From: Dyadobacter sp. CY347
GTDB taxonomy: Bacteria > Bacteroidota > Bacteroidia > Cytophagales > Spirosomataceae
DNA: 64,000 bases
Assembly: GCF_021502655.1 (NCBI RefSeq)
Contig: NZ_JAKFFT010000004.1
Span: 1,302,001 to 1,366,000, forward strand
Direction: 5' to 3'
The position numbers were made by a program, and so were the translations under genes. The notes under the pieces were generated by a model. The model saw nothing but the letters and a program-made list of their open reading frames with translations, had not been told where the DNA came from and ran no database searches. Of this stretch, positions 26,601 through 35,200 are shown piece by piece; the stretch's first letter is position 1; every line of letters begins with the position of its first letter.

Positions 26601-28038
26601 CCGGCTGCGGCCCGTGTTAATGACCGCCGCGGTTGCCTCACTCGGATTTTTGCCGATGGCATTGAGCGATGGCGCAGGTGCAGAAGTGCAGCGTCCACTC
26701 GCGACGGTGGTGATCGGCGGGCTGATCAGCGCCACATTACTCACGCTTTTTGTGCTCCCGGGTTTGTATTTGCTGTTTGATAAAAAAGTGAAGATCAGCG
26801 GGCTTGGAACAGCATTAACATTGCTGCTAATGTTCTTTGGACACAGCGGTTTTTCTCAACCCACGCAAACGCCTATTGAACTGGATAGCGCCATTAAAAT
26901 TGCTTTGGAAAAAAACTTGCAGGCAAAGAGTGACCGTCTAGGCGAAAAAGCGAGTGAACGCCTCCAATCCGGGTCGTTCGACATTGCCAAAACCAACATC
27001 AGCGCAGACTACGGAAAAGTGAACAGTATCAACAATGATAACCGCATCGGCATCAGCCAGACATTCAACTTTCCGAGTGTATATACCAACCAGCGAAAGG
27101 TCTTGGAAGCAAATTACCTGGCTTCCAGGGCCACTACCAAGCTTACCGAACAGGAAATCCGGGGCAATGTCCGCCAGCTGTTCTACGAATACATTTCCCT
27201 AACCGAACGTAAGCGGTTGCTCGTCTATGCAGACAGCGTTTACAGGTTATTTGAAACAAAATCCAATCTCCGCTTCGAAAAAGGAGCGGCCAATGTGCTG
27301 GAAAAAACGGCCGCTGAATCGCGCAGGCAACAGATCACCAATCAGTTGAATATGATCAACAATGACCTGGAAATCGCTGTTAGACAGTTCAATTTTTTTG
27401 TTCAGGATTCGGAAATATATGTCCCCAAAGTGGATCGGACTAAAATCAATGATCCGCTGATCACATTCGATTCTGCTGCTATCAGCGAGCTTCCGCTTGT
27501 GGAACTGGCCCGGCATCGGCAGGATGCTGCGCGATATCGCTGGCAAACGGAAAAGTCAAAACGACTGCCTGACTTTACGGTTGGCTATAACAACCAAACG
27601 CTGATCGGCCCGCAGGTGGTGAGAGGGCAGGAGATGACTTATGGAGCTGGAAAACGATTTGGTTACGTTAGCGCCGGCATTGGTATTCCGTTGTTTTTCA
27701 AAGCACAAAATGCACGGGTGGAGGCGGCAAAGCTGGATTGGGAAAGGAACCAAAATCAATCGGACCTGATCAGTTTAAGGCTACAAAGCGACCTCGATAA
27801 TGCCAGTCAGCAGATCAAAAAATACCAGCAAAGCCTGCAATACTATGAAGGCCAGGGCCTGAAAAATGCCGATGTGATCCTTACAACTGCCGACCAGCAA
27901 TTTCAGGAAGGCGACATTGATTTTCTCCAATGGGCCATCGTCGCAGACCAGGCGATCACGATTAAAAGCGAGTATATCAATGCATTAAACAACTATAACA
28001 TGGCTGTCATAGAGTGGTTGAAACTGAACAACTTATAA
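23677..28038 (+). CDS. CzcA/CusA heavy-metal RND pump fused to a TolC-like domain
   Basis: Residues 1 to about 1040 are a heavy-metal efflux RND transporter with twelve membrane helices. The CzcA-type proton-relay motif DFGLIVDGAVIIVEA in helix 4 keeps both aspartates and the glutamate. The remaining about 400 residues, after a hydrophobic stretch near 1040-1060, match an outer-membrane factor: two helical-hairpin halves starting at IELDSAIKIALEKNLQAKS. The total of 1453 residues fits the fused form seen in Bacteroidota. It would export divalent or monovalent metal ions with the adaptor that follows 10 bp downstream. Metal specificity cannot be read here. Confidence 0.9.
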   Translation: MLNNIIRFSVKNKLVIGIFMLLWVIYGAYEVTRLPIDAVPDITNNQVQVITTAPSLGAEDVERLITFPIEQAISNIPGLKESRSMSRFGLSLVSIVFDDESDVYWARQQVTERLSQVEITSDANTPQLAPATTGLGEIYQYVLKPKDGFEKKYSLADLRTTQDWIVRRQLLGTPGVADVSTFGGDLKQYEVAVIPANLKALNVSISDVFTALSRNNQNTGGAYIEKGPTVMYIRSVGLAGSMDDIRKIVVKNNSNGTPVLISHVAEVRLGSAIRYGALTMAGKGELSGGIVMMLKGGNSSEVIKNVKLRVAEIQKTLPEGMEIEPFLDRTKMVNNAIGTVEHNLLEGALIVVLILVLFLGNLRAGLIVASVIPLSMLFAITMMNLFGVSGNLMSLGALDFGLIVDGAVIIVEAILHHMHFSKKYINVEHVSQAEMDEEVTGSASRMMNAAVFGQIIILIVYLPILSLSGIEGKMFKPMAQTVAFAVMGAFILSLTYIPMISSLLISKKIVHKPNFSDRVMTRLENGYARLLAGALRIKKTLVISAFALFGFAVFLFMQMGGEFIPQLEEGDFATETRLLVGTNLSTTIDAFKVISEKLKADYPEVEKIVSRIGSAEIPTDPMPIEGGDMIIVLKDKSEWKSAKTFPDLASKMAATAQEVMPGVTTGFQYPVQMRFNELMTGAKQDVVCKIFGEDLDKLAAYAEQLGSISKTVAGTADWYIEKVTGMPQVVIEFNRDEIAKYGMNIDDVNRTINAAFAGAAAGQIYEGEKKFDLVVRVGNEGRRSITDVQNLLITTPGGVQIPLYQVASIEEVEGPNQIQRENTRRRIIVGFNVRGRDVQSIVEELQGKVDAKMKFEAGYSITYGGAFENLQQAKARLVIAVPIALLLIFIMLYFAFSSVKDGLLIYTAIPLSAIGGVFGLALRGMPFSISAGVGFIALFGVAVLNGIVLLSEFNRIRKEGVIQDALEVVMTGTRNRLRPVLMTAAVASLGFLPMALSDGAGAEVQRPLATVVIGGLISATLLTLFVLPGLYLLFDKKVKISGLGTALTLLLMFFGHSGFSQPTQTPIELDSAIKIALEKNLQAKSDRLGEKASERLQSGSFDIAKTNISADYGKVNSINNDNRIGISQTFNFPSVYTNQRKVLEANYLASRATTKLTEQEIRGNVRQLFYEYISLTERKRLLVYADSVYRLFETKSNLRFEKGAANVLEKTAAESRRQQITNQLNMINNDLEIAVRQFNFFVQDSEIYVPKVDRTKINDPLITFDSAAISELPLVELARHRQDAARYRWQTEKSKRLPDFTVGYNNQTLIGPQVVRGQEMTYGAGKRFGYVSAGIGIPLFFKAQNARVEAAKLDWERNQNQSDLISLRLQSDLDNASQQIKKYQQSLQYYEGQGLKNADVILTTADQQFQEGDIDFLQWAIVADQAITIKSEYINALNNYNMAVIEWLKLNNL

Positions 28039-28048
28039 GAACATTCAA

Positions 28049-29200
28049 ATGAAAAATCATATCATTATTTGCCTGAGCCTGCTGCTAATGTTCTCCTGCG
28101 CGGATGAGCAATCAAAAGAAAAGGAAAAACCCGCAAGCACCGCTTCGGATTCAGCGCAAACGGAGCAAATAGTCTCCATCAGCGACGCCCAAAAGAAAAG
28201 TGTGGGCATAGAAGTAGGCACGCCGGCATTGGAAAATATCAGCGGCGTGCTGTCGCTGCAAGGAAAAATCGACGTGCCACCACAAAGCACAATAAGCCTC
28301 AGTTTTCCTTTGGGCGGGTATTTGAAATCTACCAATATGCTTCCGGGTATGCATGTGCGCAAGGGTCAAGTGCTGGCCGAATTGGAGGATATGCAGTTTA
28401 TTCAGCTCCAACAGGATTATCTAACAGCGAAAGAAAAGCTGCTCCTGGCAGAATCGGAGTTTAACCGCCAGCGCGATCTGAATGCAAGCAAAGCCAGCAG
28501 CGACCGCGTTTTTCAGCAAGCCAGGGCGGAAATGGAAACCCAGCGCATTCTCGCGAGTGCATTAGGACAAAAACTCGAAGTAATCGGCATTGATCCGGCG
28601 AAGCTGAAAGCGGACAAGATCTCCAAAAGCGTTTCAATCAAGTCGCCTATCAATGGTTTTGTTTCCAAAGTCAATGTGAATGTAGGCAAATACACCGCGC
28701 CGACGGACATGCTTTTCGAGCTCGTAAATCCGAATGACATTCACCTGGTTTTGAATGTTTTTGAAAAAGATCTCGGCACATTATCGGTGGGTCAGCGCGT
28801 GACCGCATTTGCCAATGGCGATCCAACGAAGAAATTCCAGGCTGAAATTATCCTCATTACCAAAAACCTCGATCAGGACAGGATGGCAGAAGTGCATTGC
28901 CATTTTGAAAAATACAACTCTGCGCTCGTTCCCGGCATGTTTATGAATGGCGAAGTGTCGGTAAGCAATAAAAAAGCGCTTACGGTTCCCGAGGACGCGC
29001 TCGTACGTTGGGAAAATAAATTTTACGTTTTTACGGACAATGGAAGCGGGAATTTTGAAATGATCCCAGTTACTCCCGGCGTTATCAACGACGGCAAACA
29101 GCAGATCGAGGCAAACGGCATCGACGACAGCACCAGGCTGGTTATCAAAAATGCGTATGCGTTGTTAATGAAGATAAAAAATACTGAAAAGGACGGTTAA
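28049..29200 (+). CDS. CusB/CzcB-type RND periplasmic adaptor lipoprotein
   Basis: This 383-residue membrane-fusion protein has a lipoprotein signal (MFSC, lipidated cysteine at about residue 17). Its split lipoyl domain (FPLGGYLKSTNMLPGMHVRKG and SIKSPINGFVSKVNVNVGKY) flanks a short helical hairpin, and beta-barrel and membrane-proximal domains follow. It lies 10 bp after the RND pump gene and should bridge the pump and its outer-membrane channel. No histidine- or methionine-rich N-terminal metal-binding stretch is evident. Confidence 0.9.
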   Translation: MKNHIIICLSLLLMFSCADEQSKEKEKPASTASDSAQTEQIVSISDAQKKSVGIEVGTPALENISGVLSLQGKIDVPPQSTISLSFPLGGYLKSTNMLPGMHVRKGQVLAELEDMQFIQLQQDYLTAKEKLLLAESEFNRQRDLNASKASSDRVFQQARAEMETQRILASALGQKLEVIGIDPAKLKADKISKSVSIKSPINGFVSKVNVNVGKYTAPTDMLFELVNPNDIHLVLNVFEKDLGTLSVGQRVTAFANGDPTKKFQAEIILITKNLDQDRMAEVHCHFEKYNSALVPGMFMNGEVSVSNKKALTVPEDALVRWENKFYVFTDNGSGNFEMIPVTPGVINDGKQQIEANGIDDSTRLVIKNAYALLMKIKNTEKDG

Positions 29201-29324
29201 TGGCTTGTTAACACAAAAAAGCCCATCAAAACAAGTAGGGAAGGCCGCAAAACGGCTCTTAGTAAGCGCAAGATTTGATCAGAAACAGGAGATAATTAAT
29301 ACAGAAAATCATAAATCATTCAAA

Positions 29325-29918
29325 ATGAACCGGAAAATATTGATCGTCACCGGAGATGGTGGTGAGAGTTACGAAACCCTTTACGCTGTTCACCGCTTTC
29401 AGGAAGAAGGCGACATTGCCGTGATCGCCGCACCCAGTAAGCGCAGGCTCAATCTGGTGATGCATGACTTTGAAATCGGCTGGGATACGTATGTGGAGCG
29501 GCCAGGATATTGCCTGGCTTCCGACCTGACGATCGATGACGTTGTGGTTAGCGACTATGATGCCATTCTGTTGCTGGGTGGCCGTGCTCCCGAATACCTG
29601 CGCAACCACGCCGCGCTGCTGGAAGTGGTCCGCGAGTTTGACCGGCAGGGCAAATGGGTCTTTGCAATCTGCCACGGGATCCAGATCCTGGTTACTGCCG
29701 GGCTGGCCAAGAACCGCACATTAACCGCTTACGAGCACGTCCGCACTGAAATTGAGATGGGCGGCGGCACCTATTCAACCCAGGAGGCCATCCGCGATGG
29801 AAACATCGTCACCGGACAAACCTGGCAATCACACCCTGATTTCTATCGCGAAGTTTTTGCCTGTTTTAAGAAAGCGGAAATGGCGCAGGGAACGTTATTG
29901 GAGCCATCTGAAAATTAG
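29325..29918 (+). CDS. DJ-1/PfpI family protein
   Basis: The 197-residue protein from the ATG at 29325 has the DJ-1/PfpI glutamine-amidotransferase-like fold: KILIVTGDGGESYET at the N-terminus, YDAILLLGGRAPEYLR, and the nucleophile elbow FAICHGIQIL with the reactive cysteine. Members act as deglycases, chaperones or proteases, and the exact activity cannot be told. The 40-residue upstream extension lacks family similarity and is left out. It follows the efflux genes by 124 bp with no visible gene between; co-transcription is possible. Confidence 0.83.
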   Translation: MNRKILIVTGDGGESYETLYAVHRFQEEGDIAVIAAPSKRRLNLVMHDFEIGWDTYVERPGYCLASDLTIDDVVVSDYDAILLLGGRAPEYLRNHAALLEVVREFDRQGKWVFAICHGIQILVTAGLAKNRTLTAYEHVRTEIEMGGGTYSTQEAIRDGNIVTGQTWQSHPDFYREVFACFKKAEMAQGTLLEPSEN

Positions 29919-29982
29919 TTTTCTCCGGTTACAACCATTGGGGCATTTTTCGTACCTTTTATAGGAATTATAACCCTTTAAT

Positions 29983-30978
29983 ATGAAACGATATCTGGCC
30001 TTGGTGCTCCTGATGCAAAGTTGTTGGCCCATCGACCTTGGCAAAAGGAAGGATGGAGAATTCCTGAATGATGTGGTCCGCCTGGACGAGTTCAATTCGG
30101 AGTTTGATGATTATAATCCGGACCTGCCTTACAACAAGTCCGGACATACTTATCTCACATTCTCTTCCAAAAGGGACAGAAAGGACGTGCTTAATCTGGT
30201 CAGCTTTCCGGCGCAATTTACCTATGACAAACGGCTGGGTTTGGAGAAGTATAGCGCCGGTGGAGTTCAATATGACAGCTTCGTGGATAACGGTGCTTTG
30301 GAAGGCATGATTTACAGGGCAAACGGCAATTTTAATGTGTTTGGGCCAAAGACTTTGCGGTTCGGCCGGGACATTCAGGGGGACTTTACGGAAAGAAATT
30401 TTATGCTCTTCTATGCAGACGATTCGGAAGGCGATATGCAGATCAGGTATTTTTTAAATAACGATAAGGGCATTACGGGGCCATTTGACTTTGATATTTT
30501 AAACTCTGAAAAAGACGACGGTTACCCCAGTTTCTCATTTGCCGGGGACAAAATTTATTTCAGCTCCAATCGGGATGGCAACTTCGACATCTACGAGCTC
30601 AGCATCCCAAGAAAGGATGGCGAGCAGGTTACGCCTGAAAGTTTGCTGCATCCGGGATCTTACAAACTGAGAAAACTTGAAGCGCTTTCAAGCCCGTACG
30701 ATGATAAATGCCCGTATTTTCAGGATGGAATGATGGTTTTTGTTTCAGACCGGACCGGCGGCTTTGGTGGTTCGGATATTTATTATGCAAAGTTTGAAAA
30801 TGATAAATGGGGCGCCCCGGTGAATGCAGGTGAAAGAATTAATACGGCCAGTAACGAATATCGCCCCATTTTTCCCGCCGCGACACATTTCAATTATCAC
30901 CTCATTGTCTTTTCCTCCGACCGGCCGGGAGGGAAGGGCGGATTCGATCTTTACATGACGGGGCTGGTAAAGAAGTGA
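29983..30978 (+). CDS. PD40/WD40-like beta-propeller lipoprotein
   Basis: The 331-residue protein has a short hydrophobic start ending in LLMQSC, which could be a relaxed Bacteroidota lipobox. The later part carries PD40-type TolB-like repeats: YPSFSFAGDKIYFSSNRDGN, CPYFQDGMMVFVSDRTGGFG, and HLIVFSSDRPGGKGGFDLY. The motif FSSxRxGGxGGxDLY is common in Bacteroidota OmpA-associated proteins, but no OmpA domain follows here. An envelope binding role is inferred. Its 3' end overlaps the convergent 2H phosphoesterase gene by 28 bp. Confidence 0.72.
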   Translation: MKRYLALVLLMQSCWPIDLGKRKDGEFLNDVVRLDEFNSEFDDYNPDLPYNKSGHTYLTFSSKRDRKDVLNLVSFPAQFTYDKRLGLEKYSAGGVQYDSFVDNGALEGMIYRANGNFNVFGPKTLRFGRDIQGDFTERNFMLFYADDSEGDMQIRYFLNNDKGITGPFDFDILNSEKDDGYPSFSFAGDKIYFSSNRDGNFDIYELSIPRKDGEQVTPESLLHPGSYKLRKLEALSSPYDDKCPYFQDGMMVFVSDRTGGFGGSDIYYAKFENDKWGAPVNAGERINTASNEYRPIFPAATHFNYHLIVFSSDRPGGKGGFDLYMTGLVKK

Positions 30979-31505
30979 TCGAAATAAATGGTCGTTACAT
31001 ATTCCCACGGCCCGCCCAAATAGCGCCATAAATGGATGCCGCTCACGGCAAATTCAAACGGCTCAAACGAAGGAGTCAGCTCGGATTGAAGCTTTTTTGC
31101 GATGTGTGGTTCAACCTTATTTTGAATGGTAATGTGAAAATTCCTCTTTTGCTGGTCCTGGGCGGTAAGGCGGTCGTGCCAGCGTTTTCGGAGCGTTTGA
31201 TGAATTGCTGAGAGTTCCGGCGATACAATTTTAAAGGCCGTGCCCCTGCCCAGAGAAACGACAGCTTCGGCTTTAACATTGAAGGGAGTGTGCTCTTTTG
31301 CAAGGCCGGACAAATCTTCGATGACCCACGGCTGGTCGGGTAAGGCATGAAAAAGCGTCAAATGTGCATCGAGATAATTACGATCAGCCGGGAAATGTTG
31401 CTGACGGAGCTGATTGAAGTAATCCTGCGCCGATGAACTGATCAATAATGTTGCTACCAATGGCCTTTCCGCCGATTCTTCGGCCCGCATATCTGATTTT
31501 GTCAT
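30951..31505 (-). CDS. 2H phosphoesterase (2'-5' RNA ligase-like)
   Basis: The 184-residue protein has two HxTx motifs, HLTLFH and HITIQN, which supply the catalytic histidines and threonines of the 2H phosphoesterase superfamily (LigT-like). The role may be cyclic phosphodiester cleavage in RNA or nucleotide metabolism. The ATG at 31505 is preferred because it lies 20 bp after the upstream hydrolase gene; the longer frame from 31556 would overlap that gene. It forms an operon with the serine hydrolase and converges on the PD40 gene with a 28-bp overlap. Confidence 0.8.
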   Translation of the reverse strand: MTKSDMRAEESAERPLVATLLISSSAQDYFNQLRQQHFPADRNYLDAHLTLFHALPDQPWVIEDLSGLAKEHTPFNVKAEAVVSLGRGTAFKIVSPELSAIHQTLRKRWHDRLTAQDQQKRNFHITIQNKVEPHIAKKLQSELTPSFEPFEFAVSGIHLWRYLGGPWEYVTTIYFDHFFTSPVM

Positions 31506-31524
31506 TCGCGGACAACCTAAAAAG

Positions 31525-32082
31525 TTATGCCTGTGAAAGGTTTGATCGAATATCATCTGCTATAATGCTCAGGCCATTATTCAGCTGATGGCCCCCGGAA
31601 GGGATCTCACGGAACGTTGCCCAGGGAAGCTGTTGCTTATACTTGCCGAATTGGGCAAACGGCACCTCTTCATCGTCCCGACAATGATAGAAGAACAACG
31701 GCACTTTCTGGTCCAGTTTTTCTGCAAAATCAGGCCGTAATTTGAAAGGTTCAACCCAATCCTCCGATCCTTCCCAAAATGGCGTTGCTATCAGAAAAAT
31801 GCCCGCAATCTGGTGCTTTATCTCAAATTCCGACAGGCTCGCCAGCAACATGGACGCGCCGAGCGAGTGGGCAACTAGAATGACACCTTCCTCACTTCCT
31901 AATATAGCCTGACTGATCTGCCGCCGTCTTCCCAGATCAGGCGTTCCGTCATTGGGTAAAAAGGGATAGTGCACCACGTAATCAGGTCCCAAAGCGTTTT
32001 CCAGCGACTCCACCAGTTTTTGATCAGCTTGAAAATCCTCCCTGGATCCGCCACCGTGAAAGAATATTACTTGATTTGCCAT
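31525..32082 (-). CDS. alpha/beta hydrolase (RBBP9/YdeN-like serine hydrolase)
   Basis: This is a small alpha/beta hydrolase of 185 residues from the ATG at 32082. It has the N-terminal QVIFFHGGGS loop, the nucleophile elbow VAHSLGAS, an aspartate in FYHCRDDEEVPF and a histidine in SGGHQLN, which complete the triad. Length and layout suit RBBP9/YdeN-type hydrolases; substrate is unknown. The start at 32109 is rejected because the shorter form begins directly at the first strand. It heads a two-gene operon with the 2H phosphoesterase, behind a good -7 box. Confidence 0.83.
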   Translation of the reverse strand: MANQVIFFHGGGSREDFQADQKLVESLENALGPDYVVHYPFLPNDGTPDLGRRRQISQAILGSEEGVILVAHSLGASMLLASLSEFEIKHQIAGIFLIATPFWEGSEDWVEPFKLRPDFAEKLDQKVPLFFYHCRDDEEVPFAQFGKYKQQLPWATFREIPSGGHQLNNGLSIIADDIRSNLSQA

Positions 32083-32131
32083 ACTGTTCAATTTTTTGGT
32101 TTGACACATTTAAATCAGTTTAACAATATGC

Positions 32132-32139
32132 CAAAGTTA
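32132..32139 (-). promoter_or_regulatory. -7 promoter box for the hydrolase operon
   Basis: On the minus strand the sequence reads TAACTTTG, an exact TAnnTTTG match, 49 bp before the ATG at 32082, giving a leader of about 40 nt. The divergent TonB-plug gene starts at 32276. Confidence 0.5.
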
Positions 32140-32275
32140 CCTTGTTATGAAGCCGATCATGCGGGCCGAACAGGCCATTTTTACGGGGGAACTGTGACAA
32201 TGTAACCGCAAGCGCATGAATGTTACCAGCCATAGGTATGAATTCATAGCAGAGATCTTTTAAGGAAATAACTTC

Positions 32276-35200
32276 ATGATTATGAGTCGCTCTTGCTTCA
32301 TCGGCTGGATAACATTCGTTTTACTTCTGGGATCTCGCCTGGTGGCGAATGGCCAAAACACAGCCCTGCTGACCGGTTACGTAACAGACGCCACAACGGG
32401 AAAACCCATGCAGTTTGCCAATGTATATATCAATGGCAGCACGCAAAGGGCTGTCACCAACGAACAAGGGGCATATACATTAGCTGTGGTCCCGGCAGGG
32501 ACGGTTGAAATCGTTGCTTCATTCGTTGGTTATCAATCTGCTACGCAAAAGATCAGGTTTGAGAATACGTCCCCGCAAAAAGCCAATTTTCAGCTCAGAA
32601 TAAGCGAACAAATGCTGGATGCGGTTACAGTAAGGGGCAACTCGAAGCGGTCGGAACGCAATCTGCGGCTGTTTAAAAAGCAACTTTTCGGCGAGCCGTT
32701 CGGCAGACAATGCCTGCTGGTAAACGGTGAAGTCCTTAGTTTTAAAGAAGATAAAGGTCATTTATATGCCACGGCCAGTGAGCCATTAATCATTGATAAT
32801 CAGGCCCTGGGATATCGACTGATCTATGATCTGCAACATTTTGATGCTACTCCCTCTGGAAAGGTTTATTCTGCCGGTACTGCCCGTTTCCAGGAACTAA
32901 AACCTGAAAATGAGCGGCAAGCAGACCGGTTCCGGCGCAACCGCCTGACCGCTTACCATGGATCTGCCCGGCATTTAATGGCCAGCCTGATAGACGGCAC
33001 GTTCGAGGAAGCTGGCTTTTTAGTTTATCAGGAAGATGCCAGCAAGCCGATTTCGGTCGAACGCAAGATCATTACACTTACCGCTGCAATAGGCGAATAC
33101 AAGCGTCTGGTTCCAATACAGGTTTCCAAGCTGATCCAACCGGGTCGTTTACAAGTCGAACGCCGGTTGGTCTCCTCAATGAAACTGATCGTTTTTTATA
33201 CCAGGGCAAACTCCACTTTCTCACCTTACCCTGATGCACGCTATGCTTATACCGAATTGCAATTCCCCAGCGGACAGATACAAATGACTGTAAATGGGAT
33301 CATTACACTTCCCCAAGGAATGGAAGTGGAAGGCTCAATGGGCGATGACAGGCTATCCACCATGTTGCCTGCCGACTGGAAACCCGATGCAGGTGAGATG
33401 GAGGCGGTTGCCACAGGCGCGCTGAGCACCCAGGGTAAACTGGCGCCGCCTGACACCTTTCTGGGGAGCATCAGTGCAGGTTTTAACGAGCGGTTCAGGC
33501 TGCTGGCACCAGCGCTGTTTGTACACATTGACAAACCTTTTTACGCCACCGGTGACCGGCTCTGGATGAGCTCATACTTGCTCGACGCAACCAGTCACCA
33601 GCGGGCCTCCGGCGAAACAGCCATGCATGTCGACCTGCTTACGGCAGCGGGTAAACTGGTGCAGCACCAATGGGTGCGCATTGCAGACGGGCGCGGCCAT
33701 GGCAATTTTCGTTTGTCCGACACCCTTATGACAGGAACATATCGTCTGCGAGCTTATACGGATGAAGATGATGCGCAACGAGGCCCGGCTTTTGAGCGGT
33801 CGGTGGCGATCTATAATTTGTTCCGGGACGGCTTAGCCGCAAAAAGTGATTCCGTTTCTCAGCAACCGGACATTCAAATTTTACCGGAAGGCGGCCGCTG
33901 GATATCCGGATTGCCGGCACGCCTGGGTGTGAAGATTGTACAACCAAATGGCCATGGCTTGTCTGCTGAGGGTCGTATTGTGGACGATTCGGGCATGGAA
34001 GTGGTCCGTTTCAAAACCAATCAGAATGGAATGACCAGCCTGTTGATGGAGCCGAAAACGCAGCGAACATATCATGCAGAGGTTGCATATAACAACCAAT
34101 TGCAGCGAATTCCTTTGCCTAAACCTGAAAGCGATGGGTTACTGTTGTCGGCCGATGCGATTAGCGATACAACGCGCCTGGCGTTAACCCTGATGAGCAG
34201 TAACCGCACGGGGGCCGACACTGTGTACATACTTATCCAGCAACGCGGTCTTATGGTTGATCAGCGAAAAATCATCCTGCAAAATGGCTTAGCGAAGATC
34301 AGTTTGCCGATGACAGGCTGGTTGCCGGGCCTCGCGCAAGTGACGCTTTACGATGCCAAATCCATGCCCAAATGCGAACGATTGTTTTTTGTGCCGGAAT
34401 CCTCCGCGCCGGTTCGTGTGACATTGAAATTAAACAAAACCCAATATCAGCCCCGGGAGGAGGTTGTACTGAATGTCAATTTGAAAGATAACGGATCAGC
34501 TGCGTCGGCCGCATTATCAGCGTCCATTACCGATGCCGGAAAAGTGCCTGATGACTCTTCCGATGCCAATATGCAAGCACACTTGCTGATAACCGGAGAG
34601 CTGCGCGGGCGTGTTGAAAACCCTGCCCAATATTTGACCAGTCCCTCAGCCGAGACCCGTAAAGCGCTGGATGACCTGCTGCTAACCCAGGGCTGGCGGA
34701 GGGTAACCGGCACCTCCACCGCCGACTCGCTCGGTGGCGTGTCCCTCAGCGGGCGCATTTTGAATACAAAAAATCAACCCATACCCGGCGCACAGATCGT
34801 TTTGACATCGATGGCGCCCGGTCGTTCATTTGTAAAATCGGCAGATGCCAATGAGCAGGGCCAGTTTCGGTTACCGGGCATGGCCATTGCGGATACAGTG
34901 AGGTTAGCAGTGCAGATTGCCGGGCGTAATGCAAAAAAATTATCTGACAAAGAAGCCTATATTGTTCAGGAAGCGCCTGGTAAGCAATGGGAGTTGGATA
35001 GAATGATCGCTCAGCCAAACTGGCCCACGCTGCAAGCCCAGCTCGAAGCGGCCCGCATCCGGCAAGCGGCAAACACGAATTTTTATCGCGATAAGGCGAC
35101 CGAATTGCTGAATGAAGTGACCGTCCGGGCGCAGAAAAACAATGATCGGCCGGACGACATAAAAATGCGCAGTTTACACAATGAGGCCGATGCAACGGTA

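Noticed and set aside
26750..26900. Two separate genes (pump and TolC) wrongly joined by a missing stop
   Set aside because: The frame is continuous with no start site or ribosome-binding sequence at the junction, and fused forms of this size are known in Bacteroidota.
32237..32248. 12-bp palindrome TATGAATTCATA upstream of the TonB-plug gene
   Set aside because: It is isolated, with no second copy or promoter box nearby, so I do not call it an operator.
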